From Paenibacillus silagei (GTDB lineage: Bacteria > Bacillota > Bacilli > Paenibacillales > Paenibacillaceae): 64,000 bases of DNA. The translations under genes and the position numbers were made by a program. Below the pieces are notes generated by a model. It was not told the DNA's origin. It did not search any database and saw nothing but the letters and a program-made list of their open reading frames with translations. Location: assembly GCF_017874735.1 (NCBI RefSeq), contig NZ_JAGGLV010000004.1, positions 124,001-188,000 on the forward strand, in the 5' to 3' direction. The first letter of the stretch is position 1, and each line of letters starts with the position of its first letter. Of this stretch, positions 42,788-52,247 are shown in pieces.

Positions 42788-42831
42788 ATCGCAGCATTAT
42801 CAATGGCTGAAATAGCCCGTCTACACGCCAC

Positions 42832-45504
42832 TTACTTCCGCAAAGGGTACTGGAATCTGTATTCCCCGGAGCCGAGTGTAACCTTCACCACCTGTGCCAG
42901 CTGCTCAGCGGAATGAATGCCGGGGACCTGCTCAAGCGGCTGCCCGGCCGCCATTCCTGTCTCCGACACTTCGCCCAGCAAGGCGTCCGGCAACAGCACC
43001 GTAGCTGAGGTATTCGGGGGAATCACGGCGATCAGCCCGATTGTCCCGGAATCTATCGTCCATTCGGAGCGGATCGTCCCGTACATGGATTCCAGACTGG
43101 CGGCAGCCGAGGTCAGTCCGCCTCCCGGATGCGGCTGGATCAGGAACTGCTTATAGCCCGGCCCTTCCTCTGTCTGCTCGATCCCGGCCACATGGCGGTA
43201 CAGGAAATCCCCTACCGCCCCATAAGCATAGTGGTTGAAGGAATTCATCGACGCACTCCAGAAGCTTCCGTCCTCCTTCACTCCGTCCCAGTGCTCCCAG
43301 ATCGTAGTTGCGCCGTGGGTAATCGGATACAGCCAGGATGGATAGTCCGTCTGGAGCAGCAGCTTGTAGGCAGCCTCGGAATGTCCCGCATCCGCCAGCA
43401 CCAGATTCAGATAAGGCGTTCCGACGAAGCCGGTCGTAAGGTGATACCCGCTCGCTTCCAGCAGCTGTATTAGTCTCGCCACCGTACGGTCCTTCGCACT
43501 CCCCTCCACTAGTCCGAACATTAACGCCAGCACACAGGCCGTCTGGGTAGCTGGCCCTTCCTCCCCCGCTGGCAGGATATACGCTTGGTTGAACGCATCT
43601 TTGACCTGGTGATGAAGCTGAGAGTATTTCTCTACATCTTCTGTCCTGCCCAGCACCTTCGCCGTCTTCTCCATCAGCTGGACCGAATAGGCATAGAAGG
43701 CCGTTGCGATATAATTCCGGTCCGTTGCACCCACATGACTGTCGGCCTTGGCATCCAGACCCAGCCAATCTCCGAAGTGGTCGCCGGTATTCCACAGGAA
43801 CTCATCCGTACCCTGGCGGCGGATATACTCCACCCAGCCCTGCATGCTGCTGTACTGCTGCTCCAGAATCCGCTTATCCCCGTAACACTGGTAGACTGTC
43901 CACGGACAGATGACCGCCGCATCGCCCCAGGCTGCAGAGGAATGCGCCTCCTCCCCAAGCACATGCGGAATCACGTAGGGAACGCCGCCATCCTCCCGCT
44001 GATCCGCAGCCAGATCCCCCAGCCATTTGCTGAAAAACGGTGCTACATTCATCAGATACGCCGCCGTGCGGATGAACATCTGTGCGTCGCCGGTCCACCC
44101 CAGCCGTTCATCCCGCTGCGGGCAGTCGGTCGGCACATCGACGAAATTGCCCTTTTGCCCCCAGAGGATATTGTGCTGGAGCTGATTCAGCAGTGCATTG
44201 GAGCAGGTGAAGGTGCCGGTCGGCTCCATATCGGAATGCAGCACCACGCCTGTGAAGTCCTGCAGGTCCAGCGGGTCCGGGAAGCCGATCAGCTGGACAT
44301 ACCGGAAGCCCTGGAAGGTAAAACGCGGCTGGAAGCTCTCCCGGCCCCCGCCTCCGGCGATATAAGTAACGGTCTGCCGGGCTGTCCGCAGGTTCTCGGT
44401 ATATACATTTCCCTGCTGATCCAGCACCTCGAAATGCCGCAGCTGATATTCCTGACCCGCCGCGCCATCTACGGTGAACCGCAGCCAGCCGACCATATTC
44501 TGGCCCATATCGAGCACTGTCTCCCCCGCAGGAGTGCGGATGAGAGCAACAGGTGCCAATTCCTGGACCGCCCGGACCGGATCATTCTCCTGTGCAAGCA
44601 GAATATGCTTGGCATACGGAAGAATCTCCGCAGCCAGCCACAGCGTGTCATCGTAACCCGGCGTGCTGAAGCCGAGCTGCGCCAGGCGGGCGTCATAGGT
44701 CTCCCCGTGATACAGCTCCGACATTAGCAGCGGGCCGGGCAACACCTTCCACTGCGGACCGCTCCCTATGATCTGCTCCGTGCCGTCCTTATAGGTGAGA
44801 TGGAGCTGCAACAGCAGCGCTGTGCGGTTGCCATAGATATGCTTCCTGTGCTCCCAGCCGAGATTCCCTTTGTACCAGCCGTTCCCGAGCCAAGCTCCGG
44901 CCACATTGTCCCCTACCACCAGTTGTTCCGTTACATCATACGTCTGATACTGCAGGCGGTGGCTGTAACTGGTCCACCCAGGATTAAGATAAGTATCTCC
45001 GACCCGCACTCCGTTCAGCTCCAGCTCGTACAACCCGAGACTGGTCACATAGATCCGGGCCCGGGCGAGCGGCCGGTCCACCTGGAAGCTTCCGCGCAGC
45101 AGCGGACTTTGCTCCGCATCTTCCGCAAGGCAGGCCAAAGGAGCCGTAATCCATTCTGCGGTCCACTCCTCCGGCGAGAGCAGCCCCATCTCCCACCAGG
45201 CCGCCTGTGACCACTCCGTAGGGCGGTTGTGCTGATCCCATATTTTCACCCGGTAATAATAAATCTGCCTGGACTGCAGCTCCAGCCCCTTCAACTCGAT
45301 ATGGAGAGATTCACCAGACTCCACTCTGCCCGAGTCCCACCATATGCTCCCGAAATCCGCCGCACCTGCCACCTGTAATTGATACGCCTGCTGCCTCACA
45401 TCGCGCTCATCCGCATGCAGCTGCCAGCTGATTCTCGGTAAGCGGATATCCAGTCCCAACGGATTCTCCTGGTACTCCACTCGCGGTTTTTGGATAGCTA
45501 TCAT
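42832..45504 (-). CDS. alpha-L-rhamnosidase, GH78
   Basis: 890-residue glycoside hydrolase removing terminal alpha-L-rhamnose from plant glycans and flavonoids. Order: fibronectin-like and beta-sandwich domains (ARIYVTSLGLYELELNGVRVGD; GETYDARL), then the (alpha/alpha)6 barrel with the catalytic segments DVPTDCPQRDERLGWTGDAQ and ATTIWEHWDG, then a C-terminal beta domain (FLIQPHPGGGLTSAAASLESMYGTIRSEW). No signal peptide, so intracellular action on oligosaccharides. ATG at 45504 follows AAAGGTGAGGTG. Divergent from an AraC regulator. Confidence 0.95.
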   Translation of the reverse strand: MIAIQKPRVEYQENPLGLDIRLPRISWQLHADERDVRQQAYQLQVAGAADFGSIWWDSGRVESGESLHIELKGLELQSRQIYYYRVKIWDQHNRPTEWSQAAWWEMGLLSPEEWTAEWITAPLACLAEDAEQSPLLRGSFQVDRPLARARIYVTSLGLYELELNGVRVGDTYLNPGWTSYSHRLQYQTYDVTEQLVVGDNVAGAWLGNGWYKGNLGWEHRKHIYGNRTALLLQLHLTYKDGTEQIIGSGPQWKVLPGPLLMSELYHGETYDARLAQLGFSTPGYDDTLWLAAEILPYAKHILLAQENDPVRAVQELAPVALIRTPAGETVLDMGQNMVGWLRFTVDGAAGQEYQLRHFEVLDQQGNVYTENLRTARQTVTYIAGGGGRESFQPRFTFQGFRYVQLIGFPDPLDLQDFTGVVLHSDMEPTGTFTCSNALLNQLQHNILWGQKGNFVDVPTDCPQRDERLGWTGDAQMFIRTAAYLMNVAPFFSKWLGDLAADQREDGGVPYVIPHVLGEEAHSSAAWGDAAVICPWTVYQCYGDKRILEQQYSSMQGWVEYIRRQGTDEFLWNTGDHFGDWLGLDAKADSHVGATDRNYIATAFYAYSVQLMEKTAKVLGRTEDVEKYSQLHHQVKDAFNQAYILPAGEEGPATQTACVLALMFGLVEGSAKDRTVARLIQLLEASGYHLTTGFVGTPYLNLVLADAGHSEAAYKLLLQTDYPSWLYPITHGATTIWEHWDGVKEDGSFWSASMNSFNHYAYGAVGDFLYRHVAGIEQTEEGPGYKQFLIQPHPGGGLTSAAASLESMYGTIRSEWTIDSGTIGLIAVIPPNTSATVLLPDALLGEVSETGMAAGQPLEQVPGIHSAEQLAQVVKVTLGSGEYRFQYPLRK

Positions 45505-45525
45505 TGAATACACCTCACCTTTTAT

Positions 45526-45537
45526 AGGATTAATCCT
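45526..45537. promoter_or_regulatory. palindrome in the rhamnosidase/araC control region
   Basis: AGGATTAATCCT is a perfect 12-bp palindrome; TATAGGATT recurs 51 bp further on (near 45575). These may be AraC-type sites. Confidence 0.4.
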
Positions 45538-45661
45538 GTATACCTGTATATATGATGCGCTTTCTATTACAATTATAGGATTCCGCTTGGTTTGCATGAC
45601 CTGCAATATGGACATTACACCGGGGTAAAAAGGACTTTATGCCATCTGGAGGAGGGAACTG

Positions 45662-46570
45662 ATGGATTCGGCCAACCATACGCTAAAAGGGGAGTATTTC
45701 TTCCGGGGCAATCTCCTGTTATATGTGAACCGCGCTACCGAGACCTATGATCTTCCGCTTCACTCCCATGACTTCATGGAGCTGACCTTCGTGGCCGAGG
45801 GCAAAGGATTTCATTATATCGGCCAGAAGGCTCACCCGACCGGCAAGGGCCAGCTGCACTTCATTCCTGTCGGCGTGTCCCATGTCTTCCGTCCGTCTTC
45901 ACCCAGCTCTCTGCATGAGCCGCTTGTCGTGTACAATTGTTTGTTTAAGCCGGAGCTGCTGGACCGTCTTGCCTGCGTGATTCAAGACCCGCCGATTGCC
46001 TCCTACCTGGAGCAGATCAGAGAACAACGGCTGCCTTCCTTCTCCCTGACGGATCTGAATGGTTCCATAGAGAACCTGTTTCTGGCGCTTCACCGTGAGT
46101 TTCACCTGCCGCAGAGCGGCTCGGACGGCTATTTGCTGACCCTGTTCATTCAACTGCTGATCAGTATCTACAGGCTGGAGCATGATGAGATTCAGTTTCC
46201 GCTGGGCAAGCAGACGCAATTTTTGCAGATTCTGAATTACGTCCACCTGAACTATGTGCAGGAGATTACCCTGACGCATCTCTCACGCAGCTTCGACTGG
46301 AGTGAACGGCATCTTCAGCGGCTGTTCAAGGCACATACCGGGCAGACCTTCTACCGGTACCTGCAGAACGTCCGGATTCAGAAAAGCTGTCTGCTGCTAA
46401 TCCAGCAGCCCAATTCGCCCGTTCACCTCATTGCAGAGCAGGTAGGCTACCGCGATCCGTCAACGTTCAATCTGGTGTTCAAGCGGATTATCGGCACCAC
46501 ACCGGGGATCTACCGACAAACACCGGGAAGGAAACAGATGGAAGCGGTGAACCCGGAGGAACAACTTTAA
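45662..46570 (+). CDS. AraC family regulator
   Basis: 302-residue regulator with an N-terminal cupin sensor (YDLPLHSHDFMELTFVAEGKGFHYIG, FIPVGVSHVFRP) and a C-terminal double helix-turn-helix (ITLTHLSRSFDWSERHLQRLFKAHTGQTFYRYLQNVRIQKSC; VHLIAEQVGYRDPSTFNLVFKRIIGTTPGIYRQ). The start follows GGAGGAGGGAACTG. Divergent from the GH78 gene, whose promoter has a TATAAT but no good -35 box, which fits activation by this protein. The inducer is probably rhamnose or a rhamnoside (inference). Confidence 0.92.
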   Translation: MDSANHTLKGEYFFRGNLLLYVNRATETYDLPLHSHDFMELTFVAEGKGFHYIGQKAHPTGKGQLHFIPVGVSHVFRPSSPSSLHEPLVVYNCLFKPELLDRLACVIQDPPIASYLEQIREQRLPSFSLTDLNGSIENLFLALHREFHLPQSGSDGYLLTLFIQLLISIYRLEHDEIQFPLGKQTQFLQILNYVHLNYVQEITLTHLSRSFDWSERHLQRLFKAHTGQTFYRYLQNVRIQKSCLLLIQQPNSPVHLIAEQVGYRDPSTFNLVFKRIIGTTPGIYRQTPGRKQMEAVNPEEQL

Positions 46571-46652
46571 CGCGGAATCATTGATGTTATTAGGAAATAG
46601 TGTTAGGCTATCAACGGTAAACTCCATTCCAGCTACACAGAAAGGTAGTCCT

Positions 46653-48398
46653 ATGATTAAAGTTCAACACCTGTCCTTCTCCTTCCCGCAAAAAGAGCTC
46701 TACACTGACATTTCGTTTACGCTCGAAGAGGCGCAGCATTGCGCTTTTATCGGAACCAGCGGCAGCGGAAAAAGCACCCTGATCGATATCCTTATCGACC
46801 GGAACAGATATTTGTTCGACGGTACAATAGAGATGGAGCCTGATTGCAGCATCGGGTATGTGAGCCAGTTCGCCAAACCTGACCAGTCTCTAGACACCAC
46901 CGTGTTTGAATATATAGCCGGACCTTTCATTAAGCTACAGGAGGAAATACAGCTCATCTGCACTGAGATGGAGACCTCGGCGGATATTGAGCCGCTGCTG
47001 GAGAAGTATCAACTGGCTCTGGACGCTTTTGAGGCTTTGGGCGGAGATGATTACGAGAGTCTCATTCACAAAAAGCTGAATCTGGCTGACCTCATGAAGC
47101 GCAGGGATCTTAAGGTATCCGAGCTGAGCGGCGGGGAATTCAAGCTTGTTCAGGTAATGAAGGAAATGCTGAACCGCCCCGACTTCCTGATTATGGATGA
47201 GCCGGATGTCTTCCTGGACTTCGAGAACCTGAATGCGCTCCGGCAGCTGATTAACGCTCATAAGGGAATTCTGCTGGTGGTTACGCACAACCGTTATCTG
47301 CTTAACCATTGTTTTAACAAAATCATTCACCTGGAAAATAAGGAGCTTCAGGAGTTTGACGGCCGTTATCTGGAGTACAACCTCTCCCTCCTTCAAACCA
47401 AAATAGAGCTGCAGGAGCTGGCCCTCGCTGAACAGGAAGAGATTGAGCGCAACGAGAACATCATCGATAACCTCCGGGCGATCGCCACGTATAATTCAGA
47501 AGCCTCCAGAGGAAGAGCACTGAAAGCGAGAGTGAAGTTCCAGGAAAGACTGGAGGCCCGCAGAATCAAAGCGCCGTTCGTGGACATTAAGCAGCCGCAG
47601 ATTCATTTGGGGATGGTGCGTGAGCCGCAGGACACTGACGCTCCTGTAGTCACAGTCCAGGATTACCGGGCGGCCTTCGATGAGCTGCTGCTGGACAAGG
47701 TTAGCTTCGAGCTGAATGCTGGTGATAAAGTCGCCCTGATCGGTCCGAACGGTACCGGCAAAACAACCCTGCTGCGCGATATTGCGCGGGGCCGGCACGA
47801 CTCTATAACCCTCAATCCGGAGGCTGCGGTAGCTTATCTGTCCCAGCTTCAAGGCGAAGTGCTGAACGATTCCAACACCCTGCTCGAAGAATTCATCGAG
47901 GCCGGGATGGCTACGTATGATGAGATCCGCTCCCATCTGGCAGGCTACGGCTTTGAAGGCGAGATCGTGAACCAGAGAATAGCAGCCCTGTCCGGCGGCG
48001 AAAAGAATTTGTTACAGCTGGCCAAGGTGTCTGCCCTGAAGGCCAATGTCCTGCTGCTAGACGAGCCGACCAGCCATCTGGACACCTACACGCAAATCGC
48101 GCTGGACCAAGCTATCCAGGAGTACAAGGGCGCGATTCTCATGATCTCCCATGATTTCTATTCCGTAGTCAACGGGATGGATTATGTACTGATCATTGAC
48201 GATAAGACGGTCCGCAAAATGACGATCAAGAAATTCAAGAAGATGATCTATGCCCGGCATTTCGATAAAGATTACCTGGAGCTGGAGCAGAAGAAGAAAG
48301 CAGCCGAGACCCGGGTAGAACTGGCGCTGAAGGATAATAATTTTGAGCTTGCCAAAAGTCTGGTTGCTGAGCTAGAAGAGCTGATTAAACGGATGTAA
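46653..48398 (+). CDS. ABC-F family ATPase
   Basis: 581-residue soluble protein with two ABC domains and no membrane part. Domain 1: Walker A GTSGSGKST, signature LSGGEFKLVQVMKEML, Walker B FLIMDEPDVFLD. Domain 2: Walker A GPNGTGKTT, signature LSGGEKNLLQLAKV, Walker B VLLLDEPTSHLD. A charged helical linker (residues about 215-265) joins them, and a basic coiled C-terminus follows. ABC-F proteins act on the ribosome in translation control or antibiotic protection; target unknown. ATG at 46653 (MIKVQHLSFSF) follows GAAAGGTAG. Confidence 0.9.
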   Translation: MIKVQHLSFSFPQKELYTDISFTLEEAQHCAFIGTSGSGKSTLIDILIDRNRYLFDGTIEMEPDCSIGYVSQFAKPDQSLDTTVFEYIAGPFIKLQEEIQLICTEMETSADIEPLLEKYQLALDAFEALGGDDYESLIHKKLNLADLMKRRDLKVSELSGGEFKLVQVMKEMLNRPDFLIMDEPDVFLDFENLNALRQLINAHKGILLVVTHNRYLLNHCFNKIIHLENKELQEFDGRYLEYNLSLLQTKIELQELALAEQEEIERNENIIDNLRAIATYNSEASRGRALKARVKFQERLEARRIKAPFVDIKQPQIHLGMVREPQDTDAPVVTVQDYRAAFDELLLDKVSFELNAGDKVALIGPNGTGKTTLLRDIARGRHDSITLNPEAAVAYLSQLQGEVLNDSNTLLEEFIEAGMATYDEIRSHLAGYGFEGEIVNQRIAALSGGEKNLLQLAKVSALKANVLLLDEPTSHLDTYTQIALDQAIQEYKGAILMISHDFYSVVNGMDYVLIIDDKTVRKMTIKKFKKMIYARHFDKDYLELEQKKKAAETRVELALKDNNFELAKSLVAELEELIKRM

Positions 48399-48422
48399 GC
48401 AGACAAGAACAGTTATATGTTC

Positions 48423-48486
48423 AAAAAAAGGCCGCCAATTTCGGCAGGATGTAGTGAAAACTCTCCTGCCGAAATGGCGGCCTTAT
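48423..48486. terminator. strong bidirectional terminator
   Basis: A long stem pairs AAGGCCGCCAATTTCGGCAG with CTGCCGAAATGGCGGCCTT; A-tract on one side and T-rich on the other; between convergent genes. Confidence 0.93.
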
Positions 48487-48530
48487 TGATGTGCATTACC
48501 CTGCCTGGACGGGCAGATCAGACGCAAGAA

Positions 48531-51500
48531 TCAGGCAAAAGTCAAATGAACCGTATGGATCTCATAAGGCTTGAAATCAAGCCGGATCGCAGGCCCCTCT
48601 ACTGCCTCAGTATCCAGCGGGCGTTCCATCAGATCGCGCACCTGCCAGGAGGAGACGGCATAATCGCTGCTGACATCCGCCGTGCAGCGTGTTCCGGTGA
48701 ACTCATGCAGCCGGACGATACAGCCACTGCCGTCTTCGGCCAGCTTCACAGCATCGATCGCAATGTTCGGGGCATCGCAGATGATCAGGGATTTGCCGGC
48801 TCCGGCAGTGTAGGCTCCTTCGACGGCCAGCAGCGGCTGGTTCAGCGCCCATGCTTCCTGCACCGTGCCCGCAGCCACCCAATCCCCTTCATGCGGAAGC
48901 AGCGCATACGTGAAGTTATGCTCGCCCTGATCCGCCAGCCGGTCAGGGCTGGTTGCCGATTTGATCAGCGACAGCCGCATCGTATGAGCCTTGATGTCAT
49001 AGCCGTATTTGCAGTCGTTCAGCAGGCTGACCCCGTAGCCCCGCTCCGACAGATCGGCCCACTGATGGCCCACACTCTCAAACCGTGCATAATCCCAGCT
49101 TGTATTCCAGTGAGTCGGCCGCTTCACATTGCCGAACTGGATATCATAGGTCGCTTCCGTAGCCCTCACGGCAACCGGGAAGGCCGCCTTCAGCAACTGG
49201 TGCTGCTCATGCCAGTCTACATAGGTCTCGAAATCAATCCGTGCGCTTCCGGCATACACCTTGACCTTCTGGATAATCGAGGAATCCATGTAGCTCCAGA
49301 CGAATTCCAGCACCGCCTGGAGCGGGCCGCATTCGGTCAGCTTGACGGAGCGCAGATTGGTGATGACCTGCATTTTCTCCTGGTAGAAGAGGTCGATATC
49401 CCACGCATCAAACATCTTCGGCTTATCCTCGAACACTTGGAGTACATTGCCGCATTCGCCCGGTGCCAGCACCTCGCGCGCGGCGCTGCGGTCGAAGACC
49501 CGGCTAAGCTGTCCAGATGCATTCCACTCCAGAATATAATAAGGAGTCGTTAGTGTGGAATCCTGCCAGTGGAAAGGAACGGTAGGTTCCGGCTGAGCGG
49601 CTTCGGAACCGCCAGGCTCAGCGGCCACAATCACTGCGCTCCCCATTGCCGGGACCGCCGGCGTCTCCACCAGCCACTGCCCGCCGGAGCGCTGTGCAGT
49701 AAGCCGGTTACCTTCAGCATCTGTCCAGACAGCATTCTCCGCATCATGAGGCACAGTTGCCAGCCGGGGAGCGGTGAAGAATGCGCTGTTAAACAGCGTA
49801 TATTCTGTCTGCACCGGGGCTTCCGCCGGAGGGAGGTCTGCTTGCGCCGCAAGCGAACCTTCGGCAGACGCAGACGCGGGACCGACAAGTCCCTCCACAG
49901 CCGCTGTCCGCGCCGCCAGGCCAAGCTGCTCTGCTTCGGCATATTCCACCCGGGAATCCTGGTACACCTCATGAATGGAGGAGCCGGGAATAATATCGTG
50001 GAACTGGTTGCGCAGAATGATCTGCCAGCCTTCCAGGAGCGCGTCCGCAGGATACTGGCCGAATCCGCCGCTCTCCGCCGCCCAGAGCATCTGCAGCCAT
50101 TCCGCTTCGCGGTATAGCAGCTCCAGCTTGCGGTTCATTTTTTTATTATAGGCCTGGCTGGTATAAGTTCCCCGGTGGTACTCCAGATATAGCTCCCCGT
50201 CCCAGGTATGCACATACTCCTCCGTAGCATCTATCGTCTCATGGAGACGCTCGAAGTACTCCGCTGCCCGGCCTGTCTTCACCTGCGGAAGACCCGGCAT
50301 CGTATCCAGCCGCCGCCGCATCTCCAGCATCTCGCGGTTAACACCGCCGCCCCCGTCCCCGTAACCATAGGACAACAGCAGCTCACGGTTCAGGTTCTTG
50401 TCCCGGTACTGTTCCCAGATGCCCTGCACAGAGAAAGGCTCGATCAGGCCGTTATAGGTGTAATACCAGGCCCCCGAATCCGGTCCCTCGGGTGTGGTGA
50501 TGAAGTGGGTCAGCACCTCACTGCCGTCAATCCCCCTCCACTGGAAGGTATCATGCGGCATCCGGTTGTACTGGCTCCAGCTGATCTTGGTGGTCATGAA
50601 GGTGTCAATACCCGACTTGCGCAGAATCTGCGGCAGCGCCCAGCTATACCCGAACACATCCGGCAGCCATAGATATTTGCAGTCCACCCCGAACTCCTCG
50701 CGGAAAAACTTCGTCCCGTACAGAATCTGCCGCACCAGCGACTCACCGCTCGTCAGATTGCAGTCCGCTTCCAGCCACATTGCCCCTCCGGCTTCCCAGC
50801 GGCCTTCCTCTACACGCTCTTTGATCTCACTGTAAATTTCCGGGTAATCCTGCTTGATATAGGCATAGAGCTGAGGCTGGGTCTGCAAAAAAATGTACTC
50901 CGGGAACTCCTTCATCAGCCGCAGTACGGTGGAGAAGGAGCGGGCCGCTTTCTCCCGGGTGTGGGTAAGCCGCCACAGCCAGGCCACATCGATGTGTGTA
51001 TGGCCGATGGCGGTTACCGTTACGGGATGCTCCTGCTCCAGCCGGGACAGGTCTGCGAGCAGGCTTGACTCGGCCTCCTGAACTGAGGCATAGAACGCCG
51101 CGCTTCCGGGTCTGGACCAGTCCAGCTTGTTAAAGGCCTTGTTCAAGGCGGTTAGCAGCTCATGCTTCTGAATCTGGCTGTCTTGTAGCTGCTTGATCGT
51201 ACCCAGCGCAGCCCGGCCGGTATAATAGAGATTGTCAGTGGACTCATCCAGATAGGCCAGCTCCGCCCGCTTGATCTTGTGCTCCTGCGGGATGAGCTGC
51301 CCGTCGCCGTTCAGGCCTGACCATAAGCGGAAGGTGAATTTCAGCTCCCGCCCGGCCGCGCCGTCTTCCAGAAATACCTCCTGATGGTTGGAGTCCACCC
51401 CCTGATAAGGCTTCCCGTCCAGGTACAGCAGCGATTCGAACCCGCTGTTATTGCCCCCGCCGGTACGTCCGAAATCGAACAGCCCGACAACACGTTTCCC

Positions 51501-51734
51501 CCGCCATTCGGCTGGAACGGTTACCTTGCGGTGCAGCCACAGATAAGCATCATAGCCGGTCCAATGCTCCCCGGTCCGCAGCTTCCTGTCACCATCAAGA
51601 ACAGGCGGATAGGCACCATTAGCCCCCTCCAGATCCTCAGTAACCTGCCACTCCTCAAGCATAATCCCCTCACGGTACCTGTAACTCTCCAGCTCTCTCA
51701 ACCGCGCACCAAGCTTATCTTCTGTCCAGAACAT
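48531..51734 (-). CDS. alpha-mannosidase, GH38
   Basis: 1067-residue class II alpha-mannosidase, probably cytoplasmic (no signal peptide), releasing mannose from glycans. The N-terminal region is beta-rich (residues 50-170). The catalytic part contains the zinc and active-site segment IGHTHIDVAWLWRLTHTREK and the nucleophile region YLWLPDVFGYSWALPQIL with Asp. A large beta C-terminal part follows (from about 640). ATG at 51734 is spaced seven bases from GGAG; ATG at 51740 is too close. A LacI operator lies between its -35 and -10 boxes. The lacI gene is upstream beyond array B2. Confidence 0.95.
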   Translation of the reverse strand: MFWTEDKLGARLRELESYRYREGIMLEEWQVTEDLEGANGAYPPVLDGDRKLRTGEHWTGYDAYLWLHRKVTVPAEWRGKRVVGLFDFGRTGGGNNSGFESLLYLDGKPYQGVDSNHQEVFLEDGAAGRELKFTFRLWSGLNGDGQLIPQEHKIKRAELAYLDESTDNLYYTGRAALGTIKQLQDSQIQKHELLTALNKAFNKLDWSRPGSAAFYASVQEAESSLLADLSRLEQEHPVTVTAIGHTHIDVAWLWRLTHTREKAARSFSTVLRLMKEFPEYIFLQTQPQLYAYIKQDYPEIYSEIKERVEEGRWEAGGAMWLEADCNLTSGESLVRQILYGTKFFREEFGVDCKYLWLPDVFGYSWALPQILRKSGIDTFMTTKISWSQYNRMPHDTFQWRGIDGSEVLTHFITTPEGPDSGAWYYTYNGLIEPFSVQGIWEQYRDKNLNRELLLSYGYGDGGGGVNREMLEMRRRLDTMPGLPQVKTGRAAEYFERLHETIDATEEYVHTWDGELYLEYHRGTYTSQAYNKKMNRKLELLYREAEWLQMLWAAESGGFGQYPADALLEGWQIILRNQFHDIIPGSSIHEVYQDSRVEYAEAEQLGLAARTAAVEGLVGPASASAEGSLAAQADLPPAEAPVQTEYTLFNSAFFTAPRLATVPHDAENAVWTDAEGNRLTAQRSGGQWLVETPAVPAMGSAVIVAAEPGGSEAAQPEPTVPFHWQDSTLTTPYYILEWNASGQLSRVFDRSAAREVLAPGECGNVLQVFEDKPKMFDAWDIDLFYQEKMQVITNLRSVKLTECGPLQAVLEFVWSYMDSSIIQKVKVYAGSARIDFETYVDWHEQHQLLKAAFPVAVRATEATYDIQFGNVKRPTHWNTSWDYARFESVGHQWADLSERGYGVSLLNDCKYGYDIKAHTMRLSLIKSATSPDRLADQGEHNFTYALLPHEGDWVAAGTVQEAWALNQPLLAVEGAYTAGAGKSLIICDAPNIAIDAVKLAEDGSGCIVRLHEFTGTRCTADVSSDYAVSSWQVRDLMERPLDTEAVEGPAIRLDFKPYEIHTVHLTFA

Positions 51735-51751
51735 TAACATTCTCCTCTCAT

Positions 51752-51779
51752 GTTATAACACGTGTTATTAAGCAGGCAA
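51752..51779 (-). promoter_or_regulatory. alpha-mannosidase promoter with LacI operator in the spacer
   Basis: On the minus strand TTGCCT (51779-51774), 16-nt spacer and TATAAC (51757-51752). ATAACACGTGTTAT (51755-51768), a perfect 14-bp palindrome, lies within it and matches the palindrome before the lacI gene at 53321. Confidence 0.85.
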
Positions 51780-51798
51780 AAGTAGTGGGCGGGCTGAG

Positions 51799-52090
51799 AT
51801 CAGGTGCATTAGTGCTCCTTATTGGCTCTCCTAGCCCACTTTCGGCTAATTCAGGGGCACTAGTGCTCCTCATTCACTCACCCAGCCCACTTTCGGCTAA
51901 TTCAGGGGCACTAATGCTCCTCATTCGCTCTCCCAGCCCACATTCGGCTAATTCAGGGGCACTAATGCTCCTCATTCGCTCTCCCAGCTCACTTTCGACA
52001 AATTCAGGGGCACTTGTGCTCCTCATTCACTCACCCAGCCCACTTTCGGTAAATTCAGGTGCACTTGTGCTCCTCAGTCGCTCATCTAGC
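51799..52090 (+). repeat. 51-bp-period dyad array B2 (six units)
   Basis: Six units with exact 51-bp spacing (C of CAGGGGCAC at 51801, 51852, 51903, 51954, 52005, 52056). Core AGGGGCACTAGTGCTCCT is an 18-nt loopless dyad with one G.T pair; the linker reads CATTCACTCACCCAGCCC and ACTTTCGGCTAATT. It lies between the lacI 3' end and the mannosidase promoter; about 160 bp of related but degraded sequence follows up to the lacI stop. Confidence 0.9.
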
Positions 52091-52247
52091 TCACCTCAAG
52101 TAGCACATCCAGCCCACTTCCAGCCAACTCAAAGGGATTTATCCCTCTCCTTCCTGCTTCTGGCCCATCCGGCGCACTCCACGCTACCAGCCGCGTCAGC
52201 TCCACTACCTCCAGCACTTAACACTTTAGCTCCGCTTCCACCAGCAG

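Noticed and set aside
42049..42831. Long open frames on both strands through array A3, with 17-residue repeats
   Set aside because: The 51-bp period is divisible by three, so any frame lacking a stop in one unit stays open. There is no ribosome binding site, several frames are open at once, and similar arrays (A1) break the frame with 52-bp units.
48417..49553. 378-codon plus-strand frame opposite the alpha-mannosidase
   Set aside because: Begins in a terminator and runs antisense to a full-length GH38 enzyme.
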